From Brevundimonas sp. MF30-B (GTDB lineage Bacteria > Pseudomonadota > Alphaproteobacteria > Caulobacterales > Caulobacteraceae), in assembly GCF_004683885.1 (NCBI RefSeq), contig NZ_CP038440.1, positions 530,001 through 594,000 of the forward strand: DNA of 64,000 bases, read 5' to 3'. The translations under genes were made by a program, and so were the position numbers. Below, one piece after another: positions 7,772-17,210 of the stretch. A model generated the notes under the pieces. The model was not told the origin of the DNA, ran no database searches, and was given only the letters and a program-made list of their open reading frames with translations. How positions within the stretch are numbered: position 1 is the first letter of the stretch; every line of letters starts with the position of its first letter.

Positions 7772-9160
7772 TCAACCCTCGCGCACCATCAGGGCGGCGA
7801 AGAAGCCGTCGACGCCGCCGCGTTCGGCCCACATCGAAGGCAGGATGCGCAGCCAGCCTTCGGGCGTCAGGGCCTCCATCGGCGCGCCCACGGCCTGCGG
7901 ATCGGCGGCCACGGTCTTGAAGGCCGGGTTGCGGCGCAGAAAGGCGATGATCTGGGTCTCGCCCTCCTCGCGCTCCAGCGAACAGGTGCAATAAACCAGC
8001 CGTCCGCCGGGCTTCACCCGCTCGGCGGCGACGTCGAGCAGCCGGTGCTGCACATCGGCCAGCTTGGCGACCTCTGCGGGCCGCGTGGCGCGCAGAACCT
8101 CGGGATTGCGGCGGTAGGTTCCAGTGGAGGTGCAGGGGGCGTCCAGCAGGACCGCGTCGAACTGTCCCGGCTCGTCCCACTCTTCGGCGGCCACGGCGAT
8201 GACGCGCGCCTCCAGCCCGGTGCGTTCCAGATTGGCGTGGAGCCGTTTCAACCGGGAGGCCGACCGGTCCAGAGCCGTCACCTCGGCGCCCGCCGCCGCC
8301 AGCTGCAGCGTCTTGCCGCCCGGCGCCGCGCACAGGTCCAGGGCGGTTTCGCCCGGTTTCACCTCAAGCAGGCGCGCGGGCGCGGCCGCGGCGGCGTCCT
8401 GCACCCACCAGTCGCCGCCCTCGAAGCCCGGCCATTGCGCCACGTCGCCGCGACGGCCGGTCCGGATGTTGCCGCCGGGCAGCACCTCGCCCTCGACAGC
8501 CGCCGCCACGGCGGCCGGGTCCACTCCGGGCTTCAGCGTCAGGTCGGTCGGCGGTTCGTCCCGACCGGCCAGGGCCAGGGCGGCCAGGCCCGCCTCGCCA
8601 TACGCCGCCTTCCAGCGCGCGGCGATCCAGTCCGGCAGGTTGGCATCGGCGGTGGTCAGGCCGGGTCCGTCGCGCCCGATCCCGCGCAGCACCGCATTGA
8701 CCAGATTCTTGTAGGGCCGCGCCTTGGCGTCACGCTCCGCAAGTTTGACCGCCGTCGACACCGCCGCGAAGGCCGGCGTCTCCAGCACAAGCGTCTGGGC
8801 CAGGGCGATGCGCAGGATGGTCATGACCGGCTCGGGCGGCCGCTTGGAGAAGCGACGGTCCAGGATCTGGTCGATCTCGCTCAGACGGCGCAACGCCGCC
8901 ATGGCCGTGGCGCGGGCGAAGGCCCGATCCGGCGCCGGCAGGCTCGACAGCGCCGGCGACGCCAGGGTCTCGTCCAAGCCGTTGCGCCGCTCCAGCGCCG
9001 CGTTCAGCAGCAGGCCGGCGGCAATGCGGGCCTCCACGCCGATGTCGGCCGCCGCATCGGGCGCGGCGGGCTCCACAGGGCGAGGTGCGCGACCCTTCTC
9101 GGCCCTGCGGCGCCCGCGCGAGGCGGAGTTGCGGCCGGCGCTCGGCCCAGTGGGGTTCAA
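7772..9160 (-). CDS. rsmB: 16S rRNA (cytosine-967-C5)-methyltransferase
   Basis: Methylates C967 of 16S rRNA. The N-terminal NusB-like RNA-binding domain is followed by a class I SAM methyltransferase domain with LDLCAAPGGKTLQLA (SAM motif), LLDAPCTSTGTYRRNP (motif IV, with one catalytic Cys) and VYCTCSLEREEGE (motif VI, with the second Cys). No ATG fits the N-terminus. A TTG at 9160 overlapping the kup stop as TTGA gives 462 residues and is my choice; GTG codons at 9076 and further in are alternatives. The first 30 or so residues are Arg/Pro-rich. Confidence 0.88.
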   Translation of the reverse strand: MNPTGPSAGRNSASRGRRRAEKGRAPRPVEPAAPDAAADIGVEARIAAGLLLNAALERRNGLDETLASPALSSLPAPDRAFARATAMAALRRLSEIDQILDRRFSKRPPEPVMTILRIALAQTLVLETPAFAAVSTAVKLAERDAKARPYKNLVNAVLRGIGRDGPGLTTADANLPDWIAARWKAAYGEAGLAALALAGRDEPPTDLTLKPGVDPAAVAAAVEGEVLPGGNIRTGRRGDVAQWPGFEGGDWWVQDAAAAAPARLLEVKPGETALDLCAAPGGKTLQLAAAGAEVTALDRSASRLKRLHANLERTGLEARVIAVAAEEWDEPGQFDAVLLDAPCTSTGTYRRNPEVLRATRPAEVAKLADVQHRLLDVAAERVKPGGRLVYCTCSLEREEGETQIIAFLRRNPAFKTVAADPQAVGAPMEALTPEGWLRILPSMWAERGGVDGFFAALMVREG

Positions 9161-11118
9161 ACCGACACCTGCGTGCCCATCTCGACCACTCGGCCTGGCG
9201 GGATGTGATAGAAATCGGTCGGGTTGGCGGCGTTTCTCATCAGGAAGATATACAGCCGGTCCTGCCACAGGGGCATCCCCCTGCGCGCCGCGGGCACGAC
9301 CGAGCGCCGGCCCAGGAAGAAGCTGGTCGACATGATGTCGAACTTCAGCCCCTGCTTGCGGCACAGGCTCAGCGCGCGCGGCACGTTGGGCGTCTCCATG
9401 AAGCCATAGGTCACGGTCAGCCGTTTAAAGTCGTCGCTGATCGGCTCCATCACGATGCGCTGGGCCTCGGGCACGCGAGGCCGGTCGGCCGTACGCACTG
9501 TCAGGATCACATTCTTCTCGTGCAGCACCTTGTTGTGCTTGAGATTGTGCATCAGGGCGACCGGCGCGATCTCGGCGTCGGAGGTCAGGAACACCGCCGT
9601 GCCCGGCGCGCGATGCGGCGGCCTGGCCTTCAGCATCTGGATGAGATCCGTAAGCGGCAGGCTGTCCTTGTGGGTCTTGACCGTCAGCAGCTGTGTGCCG
9701 CGCACCCAAGTCCACATGATGGTCACCAAGCCCGCGCCCATGGCCAGCGGCGCCCAGGCCCCCTGCGGAATTTTCAGCAGGTTCGAACCGAAGAAGGCCA
9801 GGTCGATCATCAGGAAGGGCGTGACGAAGGCCAGGCTGAGCGGCAGGCTCCACTTCCACATGCGACGCACGATGAACCAGGCCAGCAGACTGTCCACCAG
9901 CATGGCGCCGGTGACCGCCACGCCATAGGCGCCCGCCAGCTGCGACGATGTCGGGAACAGCGCCAGCAGAAGCAGCACGCCGACAAGCATCAGCATATTG
10001 ACCGACGGCACGTAGATCTGACCCGCCTGGCTCTCACTTGTCTGGCGGATGCCGAGGCGCGGCAGAAGACCCAGCTGCACGGCCTGCTGCGTCAGGGAGA
10101 AGGCGCCGGTGATGACGGCCTGGCTGGCGATCACCGTGGCCAAGGTGGCCAGGATCAGCACGGGCCAATAGGCCATCTGCGGGATCATCTCCCAGAAGGG
10201 ATTGGTCCGCGCGCCCGGATCACTGAGCACCAGGGCGCCCTGGCCCAGATAGTTCAGCATCAGGCACGGCAGCACGACCCACAGCCAGCCTGCCCGGATC
10301 GGCGCTTTACCGAAATGGCCCATGTCCGTGTAGAGCGCCTCGGCCCCCGTCACGGCCAGGAAGACGCTGCCCAAAAGGACGAAGCCCAGAAAGCCATTGT
10401 CGATGAGAAACATGATCCCGTAGTGAGGCGACAGCGCCCGCAGGATCGAAACGTCGTCGAAGATATGCAGGACGCCCAGACCCGCCAGGGTCAGGAACCA
10501 GATGGTGGTCAGCGGTCCGAAGGCGCGAGCCATGCTGGCGGTCCCCCGCGACTGCACCATGAACAGGCTGATCAGGATGCCGGCCGCGATGGGCAAGATG
10601 AAGGGCGTGAAGTGGCGGCCGACCACCGGCGCCTCTCCCAGGCCCTCGACCGCCGACAACACCGACACCGCCGGGGTCAGCACCCCGTCTGCGTAGAACA
10701 GCGCCGCACCGCAGACGCCTAGCAGAAACACGGTCGCCGACCGCCGGCCCAACGCACGCTGCGCCAGCGCCATAAGCGACAGGGTCCCCCCCTCGCCCTT
10801 GTTGTCTGCCCGCATCAGGAAGATGACGTACTTGACCGTCACCACCAGGATCAGGGCCCAGAAGATCAGGGACACGGTGCCCAGCACCGCAAGCTCGGCC
10901 GCACCGCCGCTGCGTGAATGCGCTAGGGCCTCGCGCATGGCGTACAGGGGGCTTGTGCCGATATCGCCGAAGACGACGCCAATCGCGCCGATCAGCAACG
11001 CGCGAAAGCCGGCGCCTCCCGGACCGTGGCCCGGTGCGTGCGATGCGTCTTGCAGCGATGCGGTCTGAGTATCGGCGGCGGCGGAAGCGTCGGCGCCGAG
11101 GGGGCTGTCCCCTGCCAT
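9157..11118 (-). CDS. kup: KUP-family potassium uptake transporter
   Basis: Low-affinity K+/H+ symporter of the inner membrane. The 653-residue protein has the signature GVVFGDIGTSPLYAM (about 48-62), about 12 hydrophobic segments up to residue 480, and a cytosolic C-terminal domain. The first 35 residues are an Ala/Asp/Ser-rich extension without a signal peptide. Its stop overlaps the proposed TTG of rsmB, which suggests a kup-rsmB-rpe-heparinase transcript. Confidence 0.94.
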   Translation of the reverse strand: MAGDSPLGADASAAADTQTASLQDASHAPGHGPGGAGFRALLIGAIGVVFGDIGTSPLYAMREALAHSRSGGAAELAVLGTVSLIFWALILVVTVKYVIFLMRADNKGEGGTLSLMALAQRALGRRSATVFLLGVCGAALFYADGVLTPAVSVLSAVEGLGEAPVVGRHFTPFILPIAAGILISLFMVQSRGTASMARAFGPLTTIWFLTLAGLGVLHIFDDVSILRALSPHYGIMFLIDNGFLGFVLLGSVFLAVTGAEALYTDMGHFGKAPIRAGWLWVVLPCLMLNYLGQGALVLSDPGARTNPFWEMIPQMAYWPVLILATLATVIASQAVITGAFSLTQQAVQLGLLPRLGIRQTSESQAGQIYVPSVNMLMLVGVLLLLALFPTSSQLAGAYGVAVTGAMLVDSLLAWFIVRRMWKWSLPLSLAFVTPFLMIDLAFFGSNLLKIPQGAWAPLAMGAGLVTIMWTWVRGTQLLTVKTHKDSLPLTDLIQMLKARPPHRAPGTAVFLTSDAEIAPVALMHNLKHNKVLHEKNVILTVRTADRPRVPEAQRIVMEPISDDFKRLTVTYGFMETPNVPRALSLCRKQGLKFDIMSTSFFLGRRSVVPAARRGMPLWQDRLYIFLMRNAANPTDFYHIPPGRVVEMGTQVSV

Positions 11119-11261
11119 GCTTGTCCTCCGGGCCGCGAACGTTCGGGCCCATCAAAAGCAGCGGCGCGCATACGCCCATTCCGCGAGCGGTTCAATCGCG
11201 GGCCTGCGGATTCGTTCCGCAGTTTGTGAAACCGCCGCCTCATGCCTATTTTCAGCGCACC

Positions 11262-11714
11262 ATGTCGGACAGCCAGCGCTTTCCCGTCGCCGCTCACGCC
11301 CTGGCCTATATGGCGCACAAGGGCGCGTACGGTCCTGCCCAGGCGGCTTCCAGCGCGCTGCTGGCTGCGTCGGTGCCCACCAACCCCGTGGTCGTGCGGC
11401 GCGTCACCGCCCTGCTGGCCAAGGCTGGCTTGATCGCCACCCGGCCTGGCGCCTCCGGAGGCTCCTGGCTGCTGCGGCGGCCGGAGCACATCCGGCTGGA
11501 CGAGGTGCTGCGTGCGGTGAACGGCTGCGCGCATCTGGGTTCGCCCCCCGCCGGCGCTCGTGGCTGCCCGGTCGGTGAGCACATCCCGCGCCAAGTGGCC
11601 AAGGCCCTGACGGCTGCCGACCACGCCGCAGCCGATGCCCTCTCGCGCATCACCATCGCCGATTTGCTGGACGAGGCGCCGGCCTCTCTCGCCCGTTTCG
11701 CCGTCCCAGCGTGA
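11262..11714 (+). CDS. Rrf2-family transcriptional regulator
   Basis: A 150-residue DNA-binding protein with the Rrf2 winged helix (FPVAAHALAYMAHKG near the start, then VVVRRVTALLAKAGLIATRPGA and the GGSWLLRRPEHI wing). Two Cys residues (in NGCAHLG and RGCPVGEH, about 87-105) lie where some Rrf2 proteins bind an iron-sulfur cluster, but the usual third Cys is not obvious, so cluster binding is unproven. It diverges from kup and overlaps the following SDR gene by GTGA, suggesting it regulates its own operon. Confidence 0.85.
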   Translation: MSDSQRFPVAAHALAYMAHKGAYGPAQAASSALLAASVPTNPVVVRRVTALLAKAGLIATRPGASGGSWLLRRPEHIRLDEVLRAVNGCAHLGSPPAGARGCPVGEHIPRQVAKALTAADHAAADALSRITIADLLDEAPASLARFAVPA

Positions 11715-12511
11715 AGAAGAGGACCGTACTGATCAGCGGCGCTTCGGCGGGCATCGGCGCCGCCCTGGCGCGTGTTTGCGCAGCCGATGGCTGGGATCTT
11801 GTTCTGACGGCCCGGCGCGAGGATCGTTTGCTGGCCTTGGCCGACGAGATCATGGCCGCCCATCCGGTCCAGGCCCGCGTCGTCGCCGCCGACCTGGCGC
11901 AAACCGACGCCGTCCAGCGTCTGGTCCAAGCGATAGAGGATCAGGGGCTGATGCTGGACGGCCTGATCAACAACGCCGGCTTCAGCCGCACCACCGGCTT
12001 CCTGCAGACCGATCCGGCCGATCACGCCGCCATGCTGCGCGTTATGCTGAGCGCGCCGGTCGAACTCACGCGTTTGCTGCTGCCCGGCATGGTCCAGCGC
12101 GGCTTCGGACGGGTGCTGAACGTGGCCTCCCTAGCCGGGCTGATGCCGGCCACCGGCGGCGACACCCTGTACGGCCCGATCAAGAGCTTTTTGATCAAGG
12201 CCAGCCAAGGCCTGCACCTCGAGACGCACGGCACGGGTGTTCATGTCACCGTTCTCAACCCTGGATACACCCTGACGGAATTCCACGACGTCAACGGCTC
12301 GCGGGAGCAGGTGTCCTCGGCCTATCCCGCCTGGATGTGGATGGACGCCGATCGCGTGGCGCGCATCGGCTGGAACGCCTGCGAGGCGGGCAGGGCCTCA
12401 GTCACGCCGGGCCTCGCCAACCGCCTGCTGTCCGGCTTGGCCAAGCATCTGCCCGATGCGACGGCCCTGCGCATGGTGGGCGGCCACGCCCAGCGGCTCA
12501 AGCGCCTCTAG
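11711..12511 (+). CDS. SDR-family NAD(P)-dependent oxidoreductase
   Basis: A 266-residue classical short-chain dehydrogenase with the cofactor motif GASAGIGAAL (about 10-19), NNAG (about 88-91), a Ser in NVASLAG and the catalytic YGPIK (Tyr-x3-Lys). The substrate is unknown; closest in feel to DltE/YqjQ-type SDRs with an extended C-terminus. It starts with GTG inside the stop of the Rrf2 gene, so the pair is translationally coupled. Confidence 0.85.
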   Translation: MKKRTVLISGASAGIGAALARVCAADGWDLVLTARREDRLLALADEIMAAHPVQARVVAADLAQTDAVQRLVQAIEDQGLMLDGLINNAGFSRTTGFLQTDPADHAAMLRVMLSAPVELTRLLLPGMVQRGFGRVLNVASLAGLMPATGGDTLYGPIKSFLIKASQGLHLETHGTGVHVTVLNPGYTLTEFHDVNGSREQVSSAYPAWMWMDADRVARIGWNACEAGRASVTPGLANRLLSGLAKHLPDATALRMVGGHAQRLKRL

Positions 12512-12522
12512 CAGCGAGTCGC

Positions 12523-12849
12523 TCAGGGCGTGAATTCTATGGTGTGTTCGAAGGAAGCGCGCACCGGCTTCCCGTCTCTCAGAGCCGGTTGGACGTCGGC
12601 GCCGTTCATCAGCGCGACCGCCGCCTCGCCGAAGCCGAGGCCGGGACGCGTCTCCGAGACGACGTGGCAGTCACTGACACGACCGGTTGCGGAGGCCAGG
12701 CAACGAACTCGAACCGAAACGCCCTCCAATGCGCCAGATGACCGTGCCGCCGCCTTCTCGACTGCAGGGGGGCGCGGCGCCGCGTCGTTCGATGCGCCGA
12801 TCTCGGGCGTGGACAGCGCGACGACAGCCAGCAGAACGAACAGGGACAT
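12523..12849 (-). CDS. Small exported protein with TonB C-terminal-like domain
   Basis: A 108-residue protein with an N-terminal hydrophobic segment (SLFVLLAVVALSTPEIGAS) that looks like a signal peptide, followed by a fold resembling the TonB C-terminal domain: VRVRCLASATGRVSDCHVV, a GFGEAAVALM helix, and FEHTIEFTP at the end. It lacks the long Pro-rich linker of true TonB. Two Cys residues in the domain could form a disulfide. It converges with the SDR gene. Confidence 0.65.
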   Translation of the reverse strand: MSLFVLLAVVALSTPEIGASNDAAPRPPAVEKAAARSSGALEGVSVRVRCLASATGRVSDCHVVSETRPGLGFGEAAVALMNGADVQPALRDGKPVRASFEHTIEFTP

Positions 12850-13000
12850 GGCGACGACTTCCTTTCAGGAATACAAGCCACAGAACGCCAGCGAGTTCCG
12901 AGGGCCTTCGACGGACGCTGGGCCGTGGCTGGGCCTCCAACATTCGCCTTCATCCGGATGGCCTTGGCGAAGAAGTCGCACTCGTGCGCTCCGCGCCGCA

Positions 13001-14250
13001 TTAGGGAATGGGCCTCTCGGCAGACGGCCCATTGAGGCGTTCGCGAAGGTCGTTCAGCACGCCGTCGGTGGCGGGCTGGTCCAGCCCGCAAAGCAGCAGG
13101 GACTGACGCGCCAGGCCCAGACCGGCGGCTAGGTTTTCCGGGAAGACCAGGTCGGCGCCCGCCGCCCGGAGCCGCTTCGCGACCTCCTCATCGAGCGCAT
13201 TGGCGAGCCGGAGCGCTTTCGGCGCTTCCGTCCGCGTGCGGTGAAGGATACGCTCGGCCTCGCGCTCGCCTTCGAACGCAACCACCACGAGCCGCGCCCT
13301 AGAAAGGCCCGTCGCAGCCAGAACGGTTCTGCGTCCAGCGTCGGCGAATACGACATTCAAGCCCAGAGTCTGCGCCGCCCGAAAGCTGTCGAAGTCTCTT
13401 TCCACCGCAACATAGGGGATGCCGGCGAGCTTGAGCGCCGCCGCCACCGGACGGCCGATTCGCCCACAGCCGCAGAGGACCACATGGTTTGCGAGATCGC
13501 CCGTTGAGGCGGCGCGTGCGCCCTCGTCCTCAGGCGATTGAGGCCCGGCAAAGCGACGCGCGAAGCCAGCCGAGCCGGCGGTCAGGATCGGCGCAAGCCC
13601 CATGCTCAGCACCAGGGCCACGAGAAGAGGACCCGCGACGGGGAGCGGAAGCAGGCTGGCGGCAAGGCCTTGAGTAATCAGCAGAAGGCCGAATTCGCCT
13701 CCGTTGGCCATAGAGACGGCCGTACGCAGGCTGTCCTGGCGGGCCCATCGGCGAACCCGGCCTACCAGAAGCACCACTGCGGGCTTGATGAGCAGGAAAA
13801 CCATCAACCAAACCCCTACGGCCAGGGGCGCAGCGACGGCGACGGACAGGTCGAGCCCCATCCCCACGGTGACGAAGAAGAGGCCCAAGAGGACGTCGCG
13901 AAACGGCCGAACCTCGTCCTCTATGTGGTGGCGGAAATCGCTTTCCCCGACGATGACCCCGGCCATAAAGGCGCCGAGCGGCGCCGCAAGTCCCGCCAGT
14001 CCGGCGATCCAGGCTGTCCCAAGGGCGAGCAACAGCACCACCAGGAGAAAAAGTTCGGCGGATTGGCTTCTAGCGACCCAGGCCAGTGCACCGCGAAACA
14101 GAGGCCTGCCGATCACGGCCGCAGCCGCCAAGGCCAGACCGCCCAAGGCCACGGTGCGAGCAAGCGTCAACGGCTCAACCTTGTCGCCTTCGGCATAGGC
14201 CCCGATCATCACCAGGAAGGGCAGGGTGGCCAGATCCTGGAACAGCGGCT
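13001..14250 (-). pseudogene. KefB/KefC-type K+/H+ antiporter, 5' part deleted
   Basis: The readable part starts as LFQDLATLPFLVMIGAY, which is internal to CPA2 antiporters, and continues through about six membrane segments, a TrkA-N/RCK domain (HVVLCGCGRIGRPVAAAL, about 239-256 of the 403 residues counted from the GTG at 14212) and a C-terminal tail. The first 150-200 residues with several membrane helices are missing. At about 14243-14255 the sequence changes, in another frame, to a histidine kinase gene, so this is the distal half of a fused locus. The GTG at 14212 could still initiate, but such a product would lack half of the transport domain. Confidence 0.75.
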
Positions 14251-15912
14251 GGTGAGCTCTGCGCCCCGCTCCGCCGCCTGGATCGTCATGCTCGCCAGAT
14301 CCTTGAGCGCCGGCTCGCCGGAAAGCGCCTCTTCCAGCCCTTCGGCATTGTTGAGAATGACGGTGAGCAGATTGTTGAAATCGTGGGCGATGCCGCCCGT
14401 AAGCTGCCCCACTGCCTCCAGCTTCTGCGACTGTCGTACGTTGTCCTCCAACTCGCGGCGCTCGGTTACGTCCAGCATGGAGCCGACCGCCCGGGTCGGA
14501 CGCCCGGCTTCGTCACGGATGATGAAGCCGCGATCGGCGACTGCGGCGTAGCGGCCGTCAGCCTTCTGGAACCGGTATTCGGCGCGCCAGATCGTGTCCG
14601 AACCCTTCAGCGCGGCGAAAAACCCGGCATGAACACGCTCGCGGTCGTCGGGATGCAGATGATGCAGCCAGAACGACAAGGGCGTCTGGCTCAACTCCGG
14701 GGCGTAGCCGAAGAGCGCCTGCAAGTTGCTGTTCCACCAGAGGGCGTCCCGCTCGATATCCCAGTCCCACACCACGTCGTTGGTGGCCCGGGCCATGAGC
14801 TGGAAACGCTCCTCGCCCAGGCGCATGGCCTCCTGCGCCGCCCGCCGCCCGGTGATATCGCGCTGCACTGAGACGAAGTGAGTATGCGCGTCCCCGTCCA
14901 GCCCGATCGGAACGATGTCCATCTCGACCCAGAACGGGTCGCCAAGACGCGTGTAGTTGACCAGTTCGGCTCGAACGGATTCTCCGCGCATCAGGGCGTC
15001 GCGGATGCGATCCACCTCGGCCTGCGACGTGTCGGGGCCCTGCAGAATCCGGGGCGTTCGTCCGATGATGTCGGCCTTCTCGTACCCCGTCATGCGAACG
15101 AAGGCGTCATTGACATAGACCACGCGCGGCCCCGCGAATTTCTCCTCGATCGGACCGGCCTCGGTGATCAGCACGACGTCGTTCAGGTGCGATACGGCTT
15201 GCTCGAGCAGCCGCAGCTGCGTCTCCGCCGCCCGTTCCGACGTCACGTCCCGGAAGTAGACGGTCACGCCTCCATTGTCGGCGGGATGGACGGCCGACTG
15301 AAACCACCGGCCGGGCGGGTCGAGATAGTCGGTGAAATGTTGGCTTTGCCCGCTTTCGACAGCGGCTTCGACCGCCACCTTGAACTTCTTGTCCCGCGCC
15401 TCAGGAAACGCGTCCCAGACATTCCGCCCGATGAGATCCTTGCGCGAGCGGTCGAGGTAAGCCTCGGCCTGACCGTTCAGAAAGGTGAAGCAGCCATGGC
15501 CGTCCAGGGTGAAGAAACCATCGCTGATGCTCTCGAGCATAGCGGTTCGCTCGTGCTCCAGTTCGACCAGGCGCGTGACGTCTCGCGCCGAGACGAAGCG
15601 CGCCGCCCGGCCCTGATGGCTGAGCTCGTGGGAAACGACATCCACGAAGATCACCCGGCCCTCGCGGGTCAGATGCCGCCACACGCCCGAAGCGTCGAGC
15701 ACCTGGGTGTTCCTTGCACCCTCGCCTTGAGATGGGTCGAGCTCCGCCAGCGACATGTCGAGGAACTCGTCGCGAGACCAGCCATATTTGCGCTCGGCCG
15801 CTGCATTGACGTCCAAGAACTTCAGCGTTTTCGCATCGTGGACCCACATCGGATCGGGGTGGGCGTGGAAGAAGGCTTGGCGGAGATCGGTCTGGTCCAA
15901 GGCGTGTTCCAT
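14209..15912 (-). CDS. Multi-PAS sensor histidine kinase, C-terminally truncated
   Basis: The 567-residue frame has four PAS domains (about 5-115, 125-240, 250-370, 375-500; note MTGYEKADIIGRTPRIL and QALFGYAPELS) and then a HisKA helix with GGIAHDFNNLLTVILNN (phospho-His at about 527). It stops about 40 residues later with a foreign tail (RCSRIWPPCPSW) read out of frame from KefB sequence. The ATPase domain is absent, so it cannot autophosphorylate alone. It diverges from a FixJ-like regulator, which was probably its partner. See the deletion scar described in the findings. Confidence 0.8.
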   Translation of the reverse strand: MEHALDQTDLRQAFFHAHPDPMWVHDAKTLKFLDVNAAAERKYGWSRDEFLDMSLAELDPSQGEGARNTQVLDASGVWRHLTREGRVIFVDVVSHELSHQGRAARFVSARDVTRLVELEHERTAMLESISDGFFTLDGHGCFTFLNGQAEAYLDRSRKDLIGRNVWDAFPEARDKKFKVAVEAAVESGQSQHFTDYLDPPGRWFQSAVHPADNGGVTVYFRDVTSERAAETQLRLLEQAVSHLNDVVLITEAGPIEEKFAGPRVVYVNDAFVRMTGYEKADIIGRTPRILQGPDTSQAEVDRIRDALMRGESVRAELVNYTRLGDPFWVEMDIVPIGLDGDAHTHFVSVQRDITGRRAAQEAMRLGEERFQLMARATNDVVWDWDIERDALWWNSNLQALFGYAPELSQTPLSFWLHHLHPDDRERVHAGFFAALKGSDTIWRAEYRFQKADGRYAAVADRGFIIRDEAGRPTRAVGSMLDVTERRELEDNVRQSQKLEAVGQLTGGIAHDFNNLLTVILNNAEGLEEALSGEPALKDLASMTIQAAERGAELTSRCSRIWPPCPSW

Positions 15913-16039
15913 CGCTCCCCGAGAAGCTCGACGTTGACCGGTTCGCTGGCGGAAACAACCCCGTGATTATACTGCCCGGCGGATTTCGCGGCCTGACAGG
16001 CTTAACTGCTCACTCACGTTGTGGCCCTATGACGGGATC

Positions 16040-16633
16040 ATGTATGTGTACCTGGTTGATGATGACCCGCTAGTCCTTGCGTCGCTGCGGGCTACGCTCG
16101 CGGTTCGCTACGAAACCCACGCCTTTCAGTCAGCCGAGGCCTTTCTGGCTGTCCTTGACGAACTGCCGCCCGGCGTCGCCCTGATCGACATGGCGTTGCC
16201 CGGGATGGATGGGTTCGCCCTCCACGACGAACTTTCCAGGCGGCATGCCCCGGTGTCGATCGTCTTCCTGACCGGGCGGGGGAATGTGCCGCTCGCCGTC
16301 GACGCCATGCGGCGCGGCGCTGTCGATTTTCTGTGCAAGCCGATCCGCCGCGCCGACCTGCTGTCCGCCTTGGACCGGGCGGCCGAGAGGCAGGCCGCCC
16401 TGATCGACAATCGCCGTCGCACCGACGCCATCTCCCGCCTGACCGAGAGAGAGCGCCAAGTCCTGCAGAATTTGGCGACCGGGGCGCCCAGCAAAGTGAT
16501 CGCCCACAGGCTCGGCATCAGCGCGCGCACGGTGGAAATGCACCGGGCGCACATTTGCGAAAAACTCGGCGTACCCACTGCTGCGGCCGTTGCTCTCGGC
16601 TGCGCGGCCGGGCTGGTCACTTCGTCAGGCTGA
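16040..16633 (+). CDS. FixJ-family two-component response regulator
   Basis: A 197-residue protein: receiver domain with the acidic pair VDDDP (about 5-9), phospho-acceptor Asp in LIDMALPGMDG (about 51), Lys in FLCKPI (about 102), then a LuxR-type HTH with LTERERQVLQNLATG and SARTVEMHRAHICEKLGV. A TTG at 16019 would add seven residues; the ATG at 16040 fits the family. It is transcribed away from the truncated PAS kinase, so its native kinase may be lost. Confidence 0.9.
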   Translation: MYVYLVDDDPLVLASLRATLAVRYETHAFQSAEAFLAVLDELPPGVALIDMALPGMDGFALHDELSRRHAPVSIVFLTGRGNVPLAVDAMRRGAVDFLCKPIRRADLLSALDRAAERQAALIDNRRRTDAISRLTERERQVLQNLATGAPSKVIAHRLGISARTVEMHRAHICEKLGVPTAAAVALGCAAGLVTSSG

Positions 16634-16799
16634 GACAAGCCGTTCGATCGCACCCATGTTGGTGAAATGGCGCGCCACCGTGGATGATGCTGAGAACTAT
16701 CAGGCCACTGTGCCGCTGCCAGGATGAAAGGTCGGAAGGCTTGCTGTTCGGCAGGCAGCCAAGGGCATAGTTCGACGCGTTGCAAACCTTGGAGCAGGT

Positions 16800-17114
16800 T
16801 CACTCAGTCGCTGTGATCGGACGCAGGGTGAGTTCGAGACCGTCGATCATCTGACCATCCGGGCCTTGTTGCCCGATCGAAAGTCGAGCTTCACCGCCAC
16901 GGCGAAGGATCATGTTCGGTTCTTGAGGCTGGCTGCCTTCATCAAAGATGCTGACTTGTAGCGAAAGCTGGTCATTCCCATCGCCCTGAATTGGAGCCAA
17001 AGAGGCGTCCATTTCGAACAGCCAGTCGAATCATGCACTGTCACCGACGCATTCGGCGCTCGGAAAGGGCAGTCGTGCACCGGCTGCCAGCTCCTCGAAC
17101 TCTCTTCGATCCAT
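16800..17114 (-). pseudogene. Unrecognised gene fragment with an in-frame stop
   Basis: On the minus strand one frame reads MDRREFEELAAGARLPFP...CVGDSA, then TGA (17033-17031), and continues in the same frame as FDWLFEMDASLAPIQ through ...LTLRPITATE to a stop at 16800. Composition after the stop is protein-like (NDQLSLQVSIFDEGSQ). It looks like a short gene broken by a nonsense mutation, or two parts of a decayed gene. I cannot assign a family. The rest of the 577-bp gap between the FixJ-like gene and pyrC shows nothing else. Confidence 0.4.
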
Positions 17115-17210
17115 TTCCAAGCAGCCTTCCGATGGGAGGCTCCGTTTGGGCAAGTTGAGGTTTCCCTGTTCGATGTCGGCGCGCGGCCCGGAATCGGCTA
17201 GCGTTAGCGG

